Positions 13,694-15,084 of a DNA stretch of 15,084 nucleotides are shown here, piece after piece. The stretch is from Succinivibrionaceae bacterium UBA3769 (GTDB lineage: Bacteria > Pseudomonadota > Gammaproteobacteria > Enterobacterales > Succinivibrionaceae), in contig DFFT01000038.1 in NCBI GenBank assembly GCA_002372325.1, positions 1 through 15,084 of the forward strand, in the 5' to 3' direction. The position numbers were made by a program, and so were the translations under genes. Position 1 is the first letter of the stretch, and each line of letters opens with the position of its first letter. The notes beneath the pieces were generated by a model. It was not told where the DNA came from, searched no databases, and saw only the letters and a list, made by a program, of their open reading frames with translations.

Positions 13694-15084
13694 ATGACCG
13701 GATTATCACGGGTATTTTTGTTTGCTGCCTTGCTGGCATCCTCCGGAGCCGGGGCTGTTCAGGATATGCTTTCCGGAGTTTTTACCAGAGACGAGTGTAT
13801 TTCCGACGGGATTCCGGCTGATCTCTGCACCCGCGGTCTCTATCACTTCGATAACGATGCTTTAAGAAAAATCGGCGCTTTATACCTCAGCGACACCACG
13901 GAGCGTGTTCGCTATTTCCGGGGCGTCACCGCCTATGGACTGGCCATCAGAAATCACGATTCTCTGGCGGAAACCGAACTGGCTCTCTATTACCTCCATA
14001 ACGTGGGAGAAAAACATGACGAAGCGGTGAGACTGCTCCATATGGCCGCTCTCAACGGGGTGCCGGAGGCTCAGTACTATCTGGCGCTCCTTTATATGTC
14101 AGGGGACGGAGATATCAAGCAGGACTTCCTGGTGTCATATTCCTGGGCCCGCCGGGCCGCGGAAAAGGGCTTTACTCCCGCCATCAGCTTCATCGGCTAC
14201 TGCCATCTCAGCGGCACCGGGGTGGTGAATTCCCTTAAGGAGTCTATTTCCTGGTATACCCGGGCCGTGGAAATGGGGGATCCCGCCGCGGCTTATGCTC
14301 TGGGATGGATCAAGCTGGTGTCAAATGCCCCTTACTTTGATCCCGGGGAAGCTCTCCGGCTTTTCAAGCTCAGCAGTCAGGCCGGCATTTCCGGAGCGGA
14401 CAATGCCATCGGCGTCATGTACGGCGAGGGCGTGGGCACGGAACGGGACATAAAGCTTTCGGATCAGTATTTCGACAAGGCCATCAAGGCCGGAGATCCG
14501 GCTGCTCTGCTTAACCGCGGCATCCGGAATGTCCGGGTGGAGGGCACCGCGGATCCCGTGAAAAACCAGGAAAACGTCGAGCTTTTCATCAAGGCCTTCA
14601 ACGACGGAGAGCCTGATGCCGCCGCGGGCATTGCCCGAATCTATCTTGAGAAATCCGGAGGAGGCTCCGGCAAGCAGATCCAGGAAGCCATGGACTGGCT
14701 TAAAAAGGGGGCGGAGCAGGGTTCGGCAGTTTCCATGTATCTCTTAGGTAAGAGCTTTGCCGACGGCAAGTTCATCCCGAAGAGCTGCCATGATGCCTTC
14801 ATCTGGTCTTCCCTGGCGGTGGATCATCAGTATTATCCGGCGGAACGGGTGCTGTCCTCTCTTTATGAAAACGGCTGCGGCGTGCCCCGGGACAGCGAAA
14901 TGGCCCGGGCTCTTATGGATCGCTATGAGCGGCATTCCTATCATGAGATCTTCCCCTACAAGGTTCTTTTCTACCGGCCGCAGTTTTTTGGGAAGGGGTA
15001 TGATACCGTGGTTCCGGGGCATTACCATGAACTCTTTACCGGGAGAAGGGATATTCCGTTAGAGGAGCCCGCCGAAGGCGGAGA
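13694..15084 (+). CDS. Exported Sel1-repeat protein, 3' end outside window
   Basis: The frame opens at ATG 13694 and is still open at the last base after 463 complete codons, so the C-terminus is missing. An in-frame TAA at 13688-13690 makes this ATG the first possible start; the ribosome binding site is poor. The N-terminus is a classic signal peptide: MTGLSR, a hydrophobic core, and an AGA cleavage site after residue 21. That places the mature protein in the periplasm or outside the cell. Sel1-like TPR-type repeats cover about residues 90-405, with signature segments such as AALNGVPEAQYYLALLYMSG, WYTRAVEMGDPAAAYALG and AIGVMYGEGVGTERDIKLSDQYFDKA. After the repeats (about 420 on) the sequence is Tyr/Phe-rich and not repeat-like. 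Cys35 and Cys45 could form a disulfide. The function is unknown; Sel1 repeats usually bind proteins. It is divergent from cvrA. Confidence 0.85.
   Translation, partial: MTGLSRVFLFAALLASSGAGAVQDMLSGVFTRDECISDGIPADLCTRGLYHFDNDALRKIGALYLSDTTERVRYFRGVTAYGLAIRNHDSLAETELALYYLHNVGEKHDEAVRLLHMAALNGVPEAQYYLALLYMSGDGDIKQDFLVSYSWARRAAEKGFTPAISFIGYCHLSGTGVVNSLKESISWYTRAVEMGDPAAAYALGWIKLVSNAPYFDPGEALRLFKLSSQAGISGADNAIGVMYGEGVGTERDIKLSDQYFDKAIKAGDPAALLNRGIRNVRVEGTADPVKNQENVELFIKAFNDGEPDAAAGIARIYLEKSGGGSGKQIQEAMDWLKKGAEQGSAVSMYLLGKSFADGKFIPKSCHDAFIWSSLAVDHQYYPAERVLSSLYENGCGVPRDSEMARALMDRYERHSYHEIFPYKVLFYRPQFFGKGYDTVVPGHYHELFTGRRDIPLEEPAEGG

Noticed and set aside
15069..15081. CCGCC-GAA-GGCGG hairpin near the window end as a terminator
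   Set aside because: It lies inside the still-open reading frame of the Sel1-repeat gene (encoding PAEGG) and has no T tract.

Overview
The window reads as chromosomal DNA of a Gram-negative gammaproteobacterium. It is moderately GC-rich and carries an inner-membrane/periplasmic efflux pair, a CvrA/NhaP2-type antiporter and exported Sel1-repeat proteins. A host-associated anaerobe such as a member of the Succinivibrionaceae would fit, but that is an impression from gene style, not something the sequence proves.

Layout. Bases 1-339 are the 3' end of an IS630-type transposase. Bases 340 to about 2000 are a decayed accessory stretch. It holds strong hairpins, one plausible unknown protein on the minus strand (1248-1769), and downstream of it two overlapping remnants of small basic proteins interrupted only by TGA codons. 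Bases 2004-6309 form a minus-strand efflux operon: membrane-fusion protein, then RND permease, then a clear rho-independent terminator. No outer-membrane channel gene or dedicated regulator lies beside it. Bases 6506-11356 are a second minus-strand unit: a very large membrane-anchored protein (1301 residues: N-terminal anchor, helical domain, Pro/Glu/Lys-rich linker, many Sel1 repeats), then a GT2 glycosyltransferase beginning 3 bases after its stop. Bases 11586-13319 encode a K+/H+ antiporter of the CvrA/NhaP2 type on the minus strand. A 374-base divergent promoter region separates it from a plus-strand exported Sel1-repeat protein that starts at 13694 and is still open at the window end.

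How the parts may work together. The efflux pair probably exports small toxic compounds with a TolC-like channel encoded elsewhere. The Sel1/glycosyltransferase pair looks like an envelope or surface-glycan function in which the Sel1 protein would be a periplasmic scaffold tethered to the inner membrane; this is inference. The most interesting non-coding signal is a near-identical palindrome (TGACAT, 5 or 7 bases, ATGTCA) upstream of both the efflux operon and cvrA. It could tie efflux and cation/proton antiport to one unknown regulator.
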